Part shown: positions 1 to 14,400 of the stretch, in pieces
Numbering within the stretch: the stretch's first letter is position 1
Layout of the letters: every line of letters begins with the position of its first letter
Assembly (NCBI RefSeq): GCF_023343835.1
Contig: NC_064433.1
Coordinates: 73,822,823-73,886,822 of the forward strand
Length of the DNA stretch: 64,000 nucleotides
Origin: Lagopus muta
Taxonomy: Eukaryota > Chordata > Aves > Galliformes > Phasianidae
Reading direction: 5' to 3'
Position numbers and translations under genes: made by a program
The notes under the pieces: generated by a model
The model's input: only the letters and a program-made list of their open reading frames with translations
Told to the model about the DNA's origin: nothing
The model's database searches: none

Positions 1-3000
1 ACTGTTCCCCTTCCTTGTTTTGTCAGGAATCTCACAAGCTGCTTCCCAAGCTTTCCCAGCTGTGCAAAGGGAAGCAAACATTGTCCTTTTCATAACAGGG
101 ATCCATCCAATTTGAGCATTTTGTTATGCTGTGAGCAAACCTGCCCTCTGTCTGGGCTTCTGCAGTGACATTGCTTACTTACATGGGAAAATTCTGTTAA
201 ATGTTTGGAAAATTTTCCTTCCATAAATGTTTGCTTTACAACGTGTTTATTTGTAAAGTTTTTCTTCCATCTAATAGTAGCTTTTCACATGATTCCTCCA
301 TGCTTTTTGTGAACAGATCTTATTGTCAGCTTCTTATCATACCCGAGTTCAAATGTCAATGCAGGAACTTTCTGCCTGCCTCAAGTTGAATTTTGTTATA
401 TGAACTTAAGTTTCAGGAAGTAGAGCTCAGGTGTTTTCAACAGTGAACTTAGAGAAACACAACTTGTTGCTCTGCCAATGCTTAAAAAAAAAGATATATA
501 TAATATGTATTTTTTAAAGTCTAGCAACAATTTAATTAACGCGCAGTCAGGTTGTAACCTGTTCCTGTGGGCTGTATTGCCAAGTTCCTATAGAAACTGT
601 GAAACGGTGCAACATGTCAGGTGCAGGTATGATGTGCCAGGCTACAACATTGAGAGCAGGTCCTCTCATGCCCATGACTTTGTTGCTGATCCTGTGTTGC
701 AATCCACAGAACTATTAGCAAGCTCATTAGCTCAAATAATGAAATTGAAGAATTCAATCTTCTGATGATCATTATGTGTGCTAGTGACCCCACCTCATGA
801 AACATATATTTTTTACACTTATTTAACAACAACAAAAATCAACACTCAAGAACAGAGAGTAAATGACATTAAGGTTACGATCTCAAGTGATGCTACCATA
901 AAAAAACATGAAGGAAAACTCTAATTCATGTATTCATAAATTTTGACATAGATCTACAAGATATCTTTTTTCCCTTTGGCAGCAGATTGGAAGTCCTAAT
1001 ACAGAGAAAATGAGAGGAAATGAGAAAAAGAAAGAATTGCCTTGTGATGAAGACAAATTATGTTATCAGAACTAGACAGAATGTCTGCTTCTGACTGAGA
1101 GTGGTGCAGGACAAGACACACAGCTGATCCCTCATTTTCTGTGTGTAGAAGTGTCTTTAGCTTTGCTACAGTGTTGGGCACAAATGAGAGCAAATGAAGT
1201 CCGTAAGAGCCATGCACAACAAAAGATTGCATCTGTGAATGCAATTATGGCTTTATTGTCTTAGTTTAACGCCAGTGCCCATTTCTGAACTTTATCATTT
1301 TTGTGCCTGCATTCATAAGCTGCAAAAAAAGATACAGGAAAGAATTGTTGTAGTGGCTCCTATTCATGTAGGATTCATGTCTCTGTACCACTTACCAACA
1401 ATGCTGTGAGCATCATCAAAAATGCCATGTAGGAATAATTACTTACTATGCTGTTAATAAAGATTACACCAAGTAAATATGATCTCAGTCATACACTGCC
1501 TGGAAAGCCCCCTAAAATCCAAATTACTGCCTACATATTCACTGGCTGAGACAGAGGCTGTGAGCTAAAATACTAATTAATTACAAGATCACCTACTATT
1601 ATAATAGATAGGCACAAAAGCAGTTGCACTTTTACAGCAACATTTCCTAATTTTTCAATGCTCAGCTCTGTTATCTTAAATAAGACAACTGAGCAACACA
1701 TCTGAAAGTCCCACAGTGCATGCATGACTTACGCCATGCATCTTATGCTCTGCATACTGTTCTGGTTTATTTATTATCAGTTCTGAGGATCTGATTATCA
1801 CTAAGCTAAATGAGTTATCACAGGTGTTTCCATGCTTGTCAGCATTTATCTGTCAAGATGCATGATACTGTCAGATAATGGACTTGATTATTTCTATGTA
1901 TTATTCTCATGCAGACACAACCATATAAAGAGGAAAATCAATATTTACCATGCAACAATAGATTATATTTTTTAATAATCCTTATAAGTGATAAAAACTG
2001 GAATTTCAACTGATCAGCTGAATAAACGTTGATACTTTGTAATTCATCCTTCTTCAAAGAAACTAAGAATATTCCTCTTCATTAAAACATGTGTTATTTC
2101 ATTAGGCTTTCTCTTGAGCAGATGGCATGCAAAGAATCTTGTAAACAGAAAACAAGCAGTTCATTTGTAAAACATATCCAATTCTACTAAGAGAAGCTGC
2201 AGCAGAGAGAATAACAAGAGGAGCCTAAGAAATTATGAGAGTTCAAGCTACCAGTGTATCTGCTATTGCAGATGTAGCAGACCAACTCTTGGTGTTATGT
2301 GAGCACAGCTCATGCAAACTGTCATTATTTTCAACAAGTGGCAAAAAATTACCTTTGTATCTTTGGAGTAGATTAAACTTGGTTTAGCTCCAGCTAAGTC
2401 AGTGGAACTGCAAAAGGGATGAATTTGGCCTTCTGCATACTGTCAAGTACCTACCCTGTTTTCTACAGGGGCAAAAGAAAACTACATCCAAAACTTCAAG
2501 CCAAATTAACTTGGCAAATCTAAGGTGCAAGTACAGAAGTGAATCTTACTGTTCCACTCAAAATACTTGGAGGAGATGCCTACACTTTATTCAAAGGTTT
2601 GAAAACAAAAGATTTTCTATTTAAAAATTTTACTATGCTCACTCAATCCCAGTAATTTCTGAAATTGCTTTACATTGTGATCCTGAATGCCCATATAATT
2701 TTTATGGGATATATCACAAGCAGAATATGCAAGTCCACTGTGCAACTCATCAAACGACAACCAAAAGGCCTATTTCTGAAGCTAAAAATTTTTCAAGAAT
2801 ATGCAGTAAAGAGAAAAACAATTCAGGGTGAGAAAAAAGGCAAGTAGGAGCAGACAAGCCAATATTTTGTTGTTATTCTTGTCCTTGTTATCTCCTGGAA
2901 GGGTTGGTTTTGGCAATATTTAATATTTAGACAATATTTAAAAGCAAGACAATATTTAAAAACAAAACAAGCTAAAAAGAATACTGCAGTCATCACTAAC

Positions 3001-5054
3001 AGTTTTCAGGTCACAGTTGTAATTGCAGTGAAAATTCTTCTTCATGCTTCTTAGAAATATTGGTTTAGACTGTTCAGCTGTGGATGAGTGAAACAAGCAT
3101 GAACTGAACTGATAATCATTCCCCGCCATATTCCTAACCTTCTGCAGTCAATAATAAGTGTTTGCTCTAGGAAAAGAAAATTCCTTCTCAATTTTGTAGA
3201 TTCGTGATATAAATCTGTTTCTGCCTACATTGCTTAGCCTTTGGCCACTGATAATGTTGTACAATACATTGAAATGGGAAAGAAAAAAAAAAAAGTGGAC
3301 CAGCACCGTTCAACTCCTACCAACATCCTTCATGGTACAGAAAAAAAAATGAAGCAGAAGACCTGACAATGCTTAATTTCATAGAGTATAATAGAAGCAT
3401 ATAGAACATGGTAATGTAAAAATTACTTAAGCCATGCCTGTGTCTAAAAGGCAATGAAAAGGCTCACAGTTCAACACAGAAATCATCAGAGGAAAAGCAC
3501 TGTCAACTCTGTGTAAGACAATGGTTTGTCCTCAGAAGGACATGGCAAGATCCTGATATTTTAGACACTCCTTATACATCCTATGCATTCATCTGGTTAA
3601 AGCTTATTTGGAAGCCACAGTTCATAGGAATTGCAACCATTTGTTTATGAACCAGGGTATAAAACCTCTTCAGTAAAGTCCTCTGCTACTACAACTGATG
3701 GCTAATTTCAAAGGTGTATTTTTATCTATTTCCTAAGAGGACAGCCCCAAGTAAAGCAGCAGCCAAGACTGCTGAATCAAGATCACTTGCTGTACTAAAT
3801 TACTCATAATAACACTGCAGGTTGATGTTCCCACATTAAGATTTGCAAGAATGTGAGAGAAAAGCCACAGCTGAAACATCCCATCAGATTAAATTGCTAC
3901 ACATCCTAAAAGGATGCAGGTGCGAATGCAAGGCAAAACACTGAACAGTTCACAGTTTCTGTTAACTGAAAAAGACAGTTAAAAGTATTAACCCATCTTG
4001 CAGCTACTGAGTCACTTCAAGTGTTGTGTCATCTTAGTATCTCATGAAAGTGTTACCCACCTAATATTTAAGTTACCAATTCCTAAGTTTGAACAACATA
4101 ATTCTCAGCAATTCAGACTAGAAGCAAATCAACTAATAGCTGATGGAGATTCGGTTATATCGCTGACATTTATAGTTTGAATATATTAATTTTTATAGTA
4201 TTTGCATTTTAAAGCTGGCAAACATGAAACAAATTGGACTTCCCACAACACTTCTTGTAATGTCTGTAGTTCCTAAAATTAGCTGTATGTGCTGGAGTTC
4301 CTCCTCGTTTTGTATGCAACTTAATCTTCCTGGGCTCTCTTCCCAGGAGAGCCATACTTTCAAACTCTTGAGAATTTCCACCTATCCAGGGGACTGTGTT
4401 GCCTGTATCAGCTCTGTTTTTTTCTGCATGCTCGTTAATTATTAAGAATAAAGTCAGATTTTGGAAAAAACAAAACAAAACAACAAAAAAAAAAACAACA
4501 ACCAAAAAGAAAACAACATAGACTAGAAGTTAGATTGATTTAAATTTTCCAGCTTCTTTCCTGAGCAGGAAAACAATAATGGCAATAATAATAATTAAAA
4601 AAAAAAAAAAAAAAAACAGTAAATGGTATGATATTCTCTTCTCTATTCTTATTTTGGAGTTCAAATAGTAATGTTTCCTCTTTTCTCAGAACACAGCATC
4701 AATCAATTCTTCTTTAACATCTGAAGAAAAACAGATTAAGAAAATTCAATTCTCACATGGCCTAGAATTGCCTGGATTTTTTTGAAATAATTCACATTGC
4801 AAAATTAGACAAACATCCTCCCTCAACTCTTTACAGCAAATCTAGAGCAACATAATTTTGTATCTAAAATAAATGTCTTTTTTCTGAAAAGTCATTAGGG
4901 AAATCAAACAAAAAAAGCCATCCTTTCCTCTCTTCTTTCTCAAGAAGTTCTGCCTTGAAGAGATATGTAGAAAATCAATCCTATGTAGCTACTCAACTTA
5001 TAACGCAATAAGTCTGATAAAACACAGAATTTTGCCTCATTTTACTCATACCAT
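1..5054. other. Sequence downstream of NOBOX, no gene recognised
   Basis: No open frame here resembles a known protein, and the short frames have no codon or domain pattern. The DNA is AT-rich with A-tracts, the longest near 4,598-4,616. Any NOBOX 3' UTR would occupy the right-hand end of this stretch, but its limit is not visible apart from the hexamer noted at the stop codon. Mammalian gene order would put TPK1 further left, outside the window; this is inference. Confidence 0.5.
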
Positions 5055-5059
5055 TTATT
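5054..5059 (-). terminator. AATAAA hexamer overlapping the NOBOX stop codon
   Basis: On the minus strand the stop reads GAATAAATGG, so the TAA stop lies inside a canonical poly(A) hexamer. I saw no other AATAAA in the first part of the downstream sequence. Whether it is used is unknown. Confidence 0.25.
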
Positions 5060-5419
5060 CTCCATTTCCATTACCAACAGTACTCTCTTCCTTCTTGATG
5101 CTGCTCCCTATTTCCTCTCTTTCAGCAAATGATGTCAACTCCAGTTCTTTTTGGTGATTCTGGTATGAACTTTGGCTTGATGTTATCGCTCCCTTTTGTT
5201 TTCCAGTATGTGGCATGGATCCTAATGTTGCTCCATGGAGCACTTGAAGGCAATATGTAGAAGAAGACAGGCAAGGCAGCTGAGTGTACAAAATCTGCTC
5301 TGTAAAAGACTCTCCTGCTGTGCTAGAAAATGGCATTTGAGAGCACAGCTGATGCAAGAACAGAGCTCCCTGCATGTAGCAGTCATTCCAGGGGACAATC
5401 TCATTGGCAGTGATACCCA
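5055..5419 (-). CDS. NOBOX: NOBOX terminal coding exon 8
   Basis: Acceptor TTTTTACTCAG; begins [14 protein letters not shown] and stops at TAA 5057-5055. The C-terminus is polar and ends VGNGNGE. The phase closes exactly with exon 7. No clear homology is visible in the last 100 residues. Confidence 0.8.
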
Positions 5420-8400
5420 CTGAGTAAAAAGCAAGAATGGAAAAAATCATGACAACAAGGAAAATAGAATTAAAATTATGTGTATGTAAAAATGCATGTT
5501 CTGCTTCTGACAGCGTACTCACTGCAAAACAGTGTTACAATTATTCCTTAACAGTTACTACAATAGAGCAGATATCATACACATATGAAGATTAGTTTTG
5601 TTTACATTGCAGTCTATCTATTCAGAACATTTATATTCAGAGAAAACTCAAGCTATATCATTACTACAATCTAAATAACAAGATGTCACTTTGGCACAGA
5701 TACAGGGTGTGTGTAATGATATTGGAGACTCCACAATATTGTTTTTTATTCCTCCACTCTAGTTTTCCAGGTGAGCTCTGCAAAACATGAGCTGGATGCT
5801 TAATCATCCTTTGATCCACTTTGATAGCTGCAATTCCTGAACCTTGAATGTTTGTTGTATTTGTATATATTAATACAACTAAGTTATTCACTGGGTTACA
5901 TGCTGAAGTAAGAATTTGTGGTGTAGCTACATTAATTTGGTTCTCTCCCCACTGTATTTCTGTATCTCCAGCCCTACTTATCAGGAAAGAGCCACACCAC
6001 TTTTAATTCACTACCTGTTGTGCTCCAGACAGAAGTAAGAGGCTGTTTCTTCAGCAATACCCCTTTGTCAGTCCTAGGAAATCTTATACCTTTACACACC
6101 CCTCTATGCTTGCATGACATGCTCTAAGATAGGTAACACACTCTACTGTCATCATGCTATAAAAATAATAACTTTGTATTCTGGAATACAGCCCTTACTT
6201 CTGAAACTTTAAACTGAAAAACCACAGAAAATAATAATTTTGCCTTACAACCAGAGGGGAGAACCAGGCCTAGTGCTAGAAAGAGTTGCTGCCAACTGTT
6301 CTAGAAAATGTTTGCCATGAAAAGCGAGTCAGCTTGCACCAGTCATCCTGTGAGTCAGACTTTTTCCTTGACAAAAGGACCTCCACAAAAATGGTACAAG
6401 AGCAGCATCTGCAGTCTGAAAGCATTTTGTTCTCTTATTTGATCAGAGGTGTTTTTTAGACTGTAATTTTATTTTAACAAACCTGACAGACAAACTAAAT
6501 ACATGGCTGTAGTATTATCTTTTGATCCTACTAGGACTTGAACAAATTCAGAATACAGATACAAAAAGATACCAATATTGCCATTTCTACTTTGTTACTT
6601 AGAATAAAGCATTTCAGCATAATTTTCTAAGTGATATCACAAATTCCCATAGGGAATTAAAAAAAAAAAAAAAAAGCCTTCGAAAAAACATAAGTTGCTC
6701 TCCAATCTAGATGAAACCATTGTAGTACCTAATATACACACACAGTAACATTCTGTATAACATATAACCTAAGAAGTAACTTTGCATTCAAATTAAGTGG
6801 TAAGTGACCTATTAAGAGAGCAAAAGATTATGGGGAAAGGAGAAAAAACAGTTTATATATATTATGCATATACAAGCACGTTCCTTCTTTCTCTCAGTCA
6901 CCAGTAAAACCACTGATCACCCTGAGGCTTTCAGGTGACACTCCTGAGGAGTGGCATGTCAAGATTTCAGAAATTTACCTGCATTTCCATTCTGCCACTG
7001 TAACACAGATTGTTCCTCCACATGGTTTTCTACATAGCCCTGTGCGTCTCCTGCTGGCCCATAGGATACCATTCCACTGCTGCCAGGTGAGGCAAGGAAA
7101 GCTGAACTGGATTCAGTTGGTGTTGTAGAAGTGAGGTGAATGCTGGAGACATTGCTGGGTCGGTGAAATGGCAGACGGTGGAACTGGGAACACTGATGAT
7201 GCTGGGGATGTTGGGACAGCTGGTAAGTTCCACCCTGGCTGCCATACTGACAGTATGGGGTCTCTAGACTGCCTATAAAGTCCAGCTGCTTAGGAGAAAC
7301 TGCTGAACACAAGCTGTGGAACGCAAGAAGAGAAGCAATTCAGAGTTCAAAGTAGAGTCAACCCCAAACAGCACCTTCTAACATATACAACTATTGTTTT
7401 ATTCACCCTTGACAACCATCAAATCCTTATCTGAATCCAATGTTTTCTTCCAAATCCCAGACACAAGAAAAAAGAGACAGAGCATTAACAGCAGGATTCT
7501 CTAACATAGCACATTGATGGGGAGTACCTTTTAGTTTTTTCCACTCTCTAAGTGGCAAACACCAACACTTAATCTCAAGGATGTGCTTCTGAACTTCACT
7601 ACCACTTGATGTACATGCAATTATTATGGCTATCAGTTTTCTGGAGGTAAGTGCATAGTCCTACAACATCATTATACACTTTTCCATACTCCATTTAAAG
7701 GGTTTGTTTTCTTTTGAATTCTTAGTTACATTCCCATATATTTCCTTGTCCTATGTCCCAGCTTTGCCCTCCCAAAATTCACTTTCTTTGTCTTCTTCAA
7801 TGAGAGTCTCATCTACTCCTACCCTTGATTTTGGATGCTATAAGCGAAGGCCTCCTTGGAGCTGTTTTCCTGACCGGACAAGCTGCATTCACTGTTGGGA
7901 GCATCCAACATCAATGGGACAATGTGACCGTAGGGGCTGAAGGAAAGACTGAGAGGCAGGCTGGCCCTACGAATGGGTGGAGGACTAGGAAGGCTTTGGA
8001 AGCACTCCACTCTGCTGGAACTGAAGTCAAGCTGCAGCAACGCCTTTGTCTGAACTGCTTCACAAGATCCTATCATCCCTGTCACTGGAGAGACTGTGAA
8101 TAAAAAGAGAGACTGTCATACTAAAAATTGAAAGGAGTAAGCAAAGGATCAGTCTAATAAAAGTATCAAAACAGAAAGGCAAGATGCCAGTGAAGGAGTG
8201 TAGGTTAACTGATGTGAATAAAAGTGAATAAGTAGCAGCATTTCTTCTGGGAAGAAAAACAAGCAGTAACAAGCTCTCTGGAACATACAGTTACATTTAT
8301 TAACTAACTACGATTACTCTCAGAATTTTAGTCTCCGTATAGTAGATTTATTCAGCTCTCAAGAAGGCAGCCAAATGAAAATAAGTACTTAATGGAAAGA

Positions 8401-11400
8401 AAGACAGGATCCCTCAGCCTTCTTCCACATCTATTGTCCTCTGGGAAGAATGTGCTGCACAGATTATCCTTTTGAAAAATTCAACTAGTCTGGAAGAAAC
8501 AAAAAGCATGCCTTTGTAGACATAAAATCTCAGCCATGTTTTAAAAACACAACCTTCATTCCTGATATGCATTTGATGAATCATGCCAAACACTAAAATA
8601 AACAAAGCAAAAGGATAGATAACATAGATGTCAGCCTTGGGAAAAGGAAGCTGGGAGATGAGAAAGCACAACAACATATTTCAGTAGCTAGTCTTGTTTA
8701 GTAGTCTGTCTCTTCAGGCACTGCTGGAAAAGAAGAATGGAGTAGTTTCTTACCAAGCCACCTCTGTGGAAAGAGGACATGATAGGAAAAGTTTATAAGC
8801 ATATATGCTAGTGATCCAGAACATGTATGCACAGATGTTCAAGAATTTTATATGTGGTCTTCAAGAACTTTGTATGTTAACAAAATGCTCTTCCATTAAG
8901 CCAAACATCAAATTTCTGTTTAGAGAAATTTAACTATCTTTAGGAATATAGGGCAATGGAAATGATTTTTCAAGACTAGTTAGGCCAAACCAGAATAAGG
9001 ATGAGCAGATATGAAAATATATCTCAGGCATTATTATTCAAGAACAATTGGTCTACTTCCACACATGGCAAAGCACTCAGAGAATACTATAGCAGTGTGA
9101 ATAATTTACAGCTGTACTTCACTCTCACAGGCAAAGAGGAACATCAGATGCACTCTACCAGATGTATGCCTTTGGCATAAAACCTAAACATAATACTGCT
9201 GCAGCTAGAATGAGCAACCTTTATAAAACTTTGGAATGCGTGTCCAGAGAGCTGATAAGATTCCACTTCAATCATCTGCAGTTCCATTTCTAAAATTCTC
9301 CAGTGAGCTGTGCAATTGCATTTATCTTAATATATCTTCCTGTATGATTTTCTTTTCAACTAACTGCACCTATGAAAAGAGACAGGATCTTTCAGTGAAA
9401 ACTTGAAGAGCCCTGAGTTTGGGATAATTTAAAAAACTAGATCAAGACATGGCATCTCTAAACCATTCACACTCCCAGGCAATTCCAAGTGGTTTAGTTT
9501 GCTATTTCAATATGATCTTTCTGTTTCAGGCAGCATTTACGTTGCACGTCCACAATTCTTTTGACATAGCATACAGTCCAAGGTTTGTAAAACAAGTCAA
9601 AACAACTTTTAGTTTCATAACAAGACAAAATAACTTGGCCAGAAACAGAGCCGAAGCTCTGTTTTCATTTACAAAAGCCTTTGATTGCAACGCCCCAGAA
9701 TGTAATATTTTGCACAAACTTCATGAAGCCATAGCCATACTGGGTACAACTTATCTGAAAAATTCTCTATATCCAGATAAATTTCAGTTAAACAATAATA
9801 CTACAATTAGCTATTTTGAAGTTGGCCTTATCCATGCTCAGGACAAATGTGAGCAGTGTTAATAAGATAACCCATAAAAACAATTTTAAACCCACTTTCA
9901 CACATAATGAGAAATATGTTCTGTATCTTTAAAAAAAAATATTTAAAAACATTTAGTACAAAATAGCCCTTGTGGATTGTGACATTAGAACTATGAGTAA
10001 TGTCTTTGCTGTAGTATAGCTTCTTTCTCAGCATCCTGGCAGAACTATGAAAGCCATTCATTAAGGCAAGATTTTCCAATGACTGAAACAGTCTTAAGTG
10101 AAAAGGAAAGAAAAAGATGTGAAGGATATGTATGCTACTCTCAAGATAACTGTTTTCAGTCTTTTACTAAACTTTAGGGGATAGCATAGGAAGATGCATC
10201 TTCTTATGCTACAGATCTGTCCATGAACTTAAAACTGGGCATGGTTTTAACTATAAGACTGTTTTAGGGAGTTGCTTTCACTATCATCAGATCACCTCCA
10301 AAATCTAGGGTGACTCCTATCTGCTTTGGAGCCCTTTCTCCCAGTATCTGCTATACATTACTTTCTCATCATACTGACTCCAGAAGTCCTCAGTATAAGA
10401 CAACTGTCACTGTCCTGGCAGATAACCAAGCAGTTGGTTGCAGACTGCTCAGTAGCTCTGGGGAACATGACCAGTTGCTCAAAAAGCACAGTGTTGGGTA
10501 CAGTGCAGCTGATGTTGAGCAACAAAACTAACCTCAGACAATGTACTTATACTAGAACTGCTTTCTCAAGCATCAAGACTTCAGCAAAAGTCTCTGTTAT
10601 TATGAGTGTCAGTTACACACTGAACAATCCAGTTTCTTGTAAAGAAAATATGCCTGTTTAATAGTAATCACAGCACTTACTGGAACTTTAAGGACCATCA
10701 TAAAGCTTGTCTCATACACAGTCTCTTCCTGAAATTACTATAAGTTCTGTAAAAAAATGCATCTTTCTTGCAAATGGCATCTTCAAAGCAGAGAAAATCT
10801 TAAAGTTAGGAGCACAAGCATTCTTCAATTAATTAACTAAAGATGAGTATACCAATTTCAGGTTATAACTATAATGCTAGGAGAAGTGCATTGGTCTGAT
10901 CTTATGGATTTTCAGTAGAACAGAACCTACTACTTGTTTAAAAGTTGTGAATCTTGTTTGCCATATAGGATATACATCACCAGTTTTAATTTGTTTAAAG
11001 GCCAGAATAAAGAATAGTGAAATCATTAGGACTTATGAGATTTATTTACTGTTCTTTGACAGATCATATTGAACTTCATGAAATTGCTCCTCCATCCCAT
11101 TCAAATTTCTGCTTCTGGCTAATCAATCACATTGTTATTTCCCTAAGAGCTACAAGCTCTTCCTGCAAAATCACCAAGGGGAAAAAAAAAAACAAAACTT
11201 CAATTAACAGAAGCATAGAAAGTAGCTTTTATTTCTATGGGGGTAAATACTTATCTGTATATAAGCTTACAAACAGTTTCTGAAAAGTTGGCATCAACAG
11301 CTAAATCACCAGAAATCTCATAAAATACACAAAATTTCCAAACTTTGGATCCAAACCACAACTTGATCCAAAACACAACTGCCTGATTTTGCTCAAGGAA

Positions 11401-14400
11401 CTTTTATAACTGGAAGTTTATGTACATGCACATCCAGTGCTTACCTGCATAAACATGTTCTTGTTTTTCATGTAAAAGGCATTTAATTATACATGCATCC
11501 AAACTTTCCATAACAGTAAGGAAGTTCAGTCCTACTCAGAGACATTCAGGTTTCATCTCTAAGAGGTCATGTATGTTTTAAATCACTAAATCAAAGTAAT
11601 ATAATTGTCAGAAGTCTCAGTCAAATAAACTGCAAACAATTAGAAATGTCAAATACATACATGCACATTATTTTGTTTAAAGCAAGCTACCTATCTATCG
11701 AAATCATAATACCATTCTAAGATCAAGAAAAATTTCTGAAGCACAATCGAGTCTTTTGATTTTGGTATTAGCTGTGCTATCCATAACTGCCAGAATGGAA
11801 AAATATCACCACACCAACTTCTTTGGATAACTGTATGAAACTGTGAGGGGGGAAAAAAAAAAAAAAAAGAAAAGAAAAAAAAAATAGATAACCAATGTCT
11901 AGAGAAAAAGGAAAAAGCAAAGGAAAAAAAAAGGCACTGAGTACTTCACAAAAGTTAACAGGCTGTAGCATTCTCACACACGTAATTTGCTTGTCCAGCT
12001 GAAAGTGGAGAAACATGGAGAAACATTGCTACCAAGGATAACACCTGAACAACAATTAGGCCAGTCTCTGAGCATAACTGCATCATTGCATAGGTCACAG
12101 ATTGTTCTGCTGAAATCTGCCATTGTGCGATTTTCCACTGAGATCATTTTTCCTGGCCTTTGCCTTGTGGATTTATGACCTTTTTATTCATTTGTTCACT
12201 CTTTATTTTCCTCCTTTTACTTGGCATGTTATCCTATCCATGTTTTATCTTCTTCATTTTCTGAAGTCTTCTAAGAAAAACGGTGAGCCCTAATTGGCTT
12301 TGTTTATGAGCAAGCTTATTTCTGAATGAGGATAAATGGGTCTGCCTAGAAGAGGGGGAAAAAAAAGGAAGTCTCATTTTTCATGGTTTTACTGTCCTAC
12401 ATCTAAGATACAGCTGTGACTGAAGGCTTTCCTGCTATTGGAATATGCAGATTTCTCTCCTATGAGAACTCTCTTAATAGCAATCTTTTCACTCAGAAGG
12501 AGCAGTAACTCAGATCTCTACTTTTCCTGGGCAGCAATTTTCCCATGACTTGTAGGAATGTAACTTTAAGACTGGAAGGAAGGGTGGGTTTCGTAAACAG
12601 CGAGTTCAGCCTGTATCATTACACCTACCACACTACTCCCTCTCCTCAGGAAACTAGGATAAATAATAGTAATAATAAATAAATAAATTACTTCACAATT
12701 TATGCTCGCTAGCAAAACATACACCTCTTTGCTGCAAAGTAATTTAGAAATGGTAATATTTTTGTCACACAAATATTTATTTGGAAAATACTTACCAGCC
12801 TTAGATGACAAACAGTCTTTAATACTTTCTGCTTAGCTTGATTTAAAGAGAACAAAGAGAATTCACCTACATGTCCTTAATACTAAAGATCCTGGAGTTT
12901 CAGACAAGTAAAGGAAATGCATATTGCATAAAAGCTAGATTTACACACAGCACCAAGTTCAAAGGATCAGGAAGTAAAAACCCATAAACCTTTATCTTGA
13001 TTTTTTTTCCATATCAAGAATTGGATCTGAATGTACAGATTTTCCAGAAAGAAATGGCTCAATATAGGCAGATTTGTACTTTTGCCCTGAAGAGCACATA
13101 ATAGCCAAAATAATAGTTTTGTCATCATGTGGGAGAACCCAAAGTTGCAACAGTTGTCATTCAGCTATAACAGCAGAATGTTTTAACCACATATCCTTAT
13201 GAACTCATGTTCAGAATTGCTTGCTGGGCTGTGGTATAGCATGAATGAATAAGAATGGTAAATCTAGCTCTAGTGCTAGTACAGAGGTAGAACTGCTAAA
13301 TCTAATGTCACTTTTTGTACTGATGTGATTGAACTCTAACATGACCTCTCTGAAGTGTCTGAGAGCCTGCCAACATCACCAAAAATAACAACAATAAGGT
13401 TTGCACTGATATGGGTCTCACCTGAGGAGGAAGCAAGCAACGCAGAATGCTCACTGACCCTACTGGAGCAGTTCCCAGCTGTAGTGTCTACACTTAATAT
13501 GGCAGACTGATCAGGCAATGGAGGCATTGGCAGAAGAGGTGCCCTGGAGTTGTACATAAGAGGTATGAACTTAAACTGGAACACAATGCAAGACATTACC
13601 ACAAAATACACACCTTTTTAGCTATCCTACAACAGATAGATCCTAGATCATTAGATCAGTAAGCATTGTCTTTGCACTTATGAGTGCAAGGAACACTATC
13701 GACCAATATTTGGGGAAGCAGTCTCAGACTACTTGTGTGGAAAGGATAAGTAGCAGGGACAGTGCAGTGAAATCCATCAGGTGGTCTCCTATCTGTCACT
13801 TAACAGATTCTCTTTCTCTCTCTGTTCCCCCCTCATCTCTGAAACGTGCTGTTTTTCATTTCTTCATAGAAGCCCATATCTCCATGATATTTGTTACATG
13901 CAAGCACCTTTTCCATCACCAAGTGACAAATTTATGAAAATGTTCAATGATGGTGGAAGGAGGTCTGGAATAAAAAGCTTCCTGTATGCACACAAAGGGC
14001 CTAAAGAACACATAAAACGAAAATAAAAATGAAGGAGTGATTTCCTTTATCCTTTCTATTCAACACTGCTCTCTGCATGGCTTCAGTAAAACAGTGCTAC
14101 ACTGTGTCCAATAGCTCTCTTAAGAGGATGCACTACAATAATTTGCTAGGAACCTGTCTAGCTGGAGAAAAACAGGTGAGCAATAAAACTTCATCTCAAT
14201 GATCAGTTCTCCATGGCTTAAAAATAAAGGTCAAAAATAATAGGTGAAGATTTAATTCATTAGGTATCTGTTGTGGAGAAATGAGTAAACAGAGCAAGTC
14301 CCTCACCCACAAATGTCTGACCCAGCATGGACTGCCAGAGCTGCTGATGTTGAGTATTTTTTGCTGCCTTTGACATTCAACTTCTCTTTTTTTCTCCACT

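Noticed and set aside
9449-9862. 137-codon plus-strand frame in NOBOX intron 5
   Set aside because: No recognised domain and no repeat match by eye; such a length can arise by chance in a 5-kb intron.
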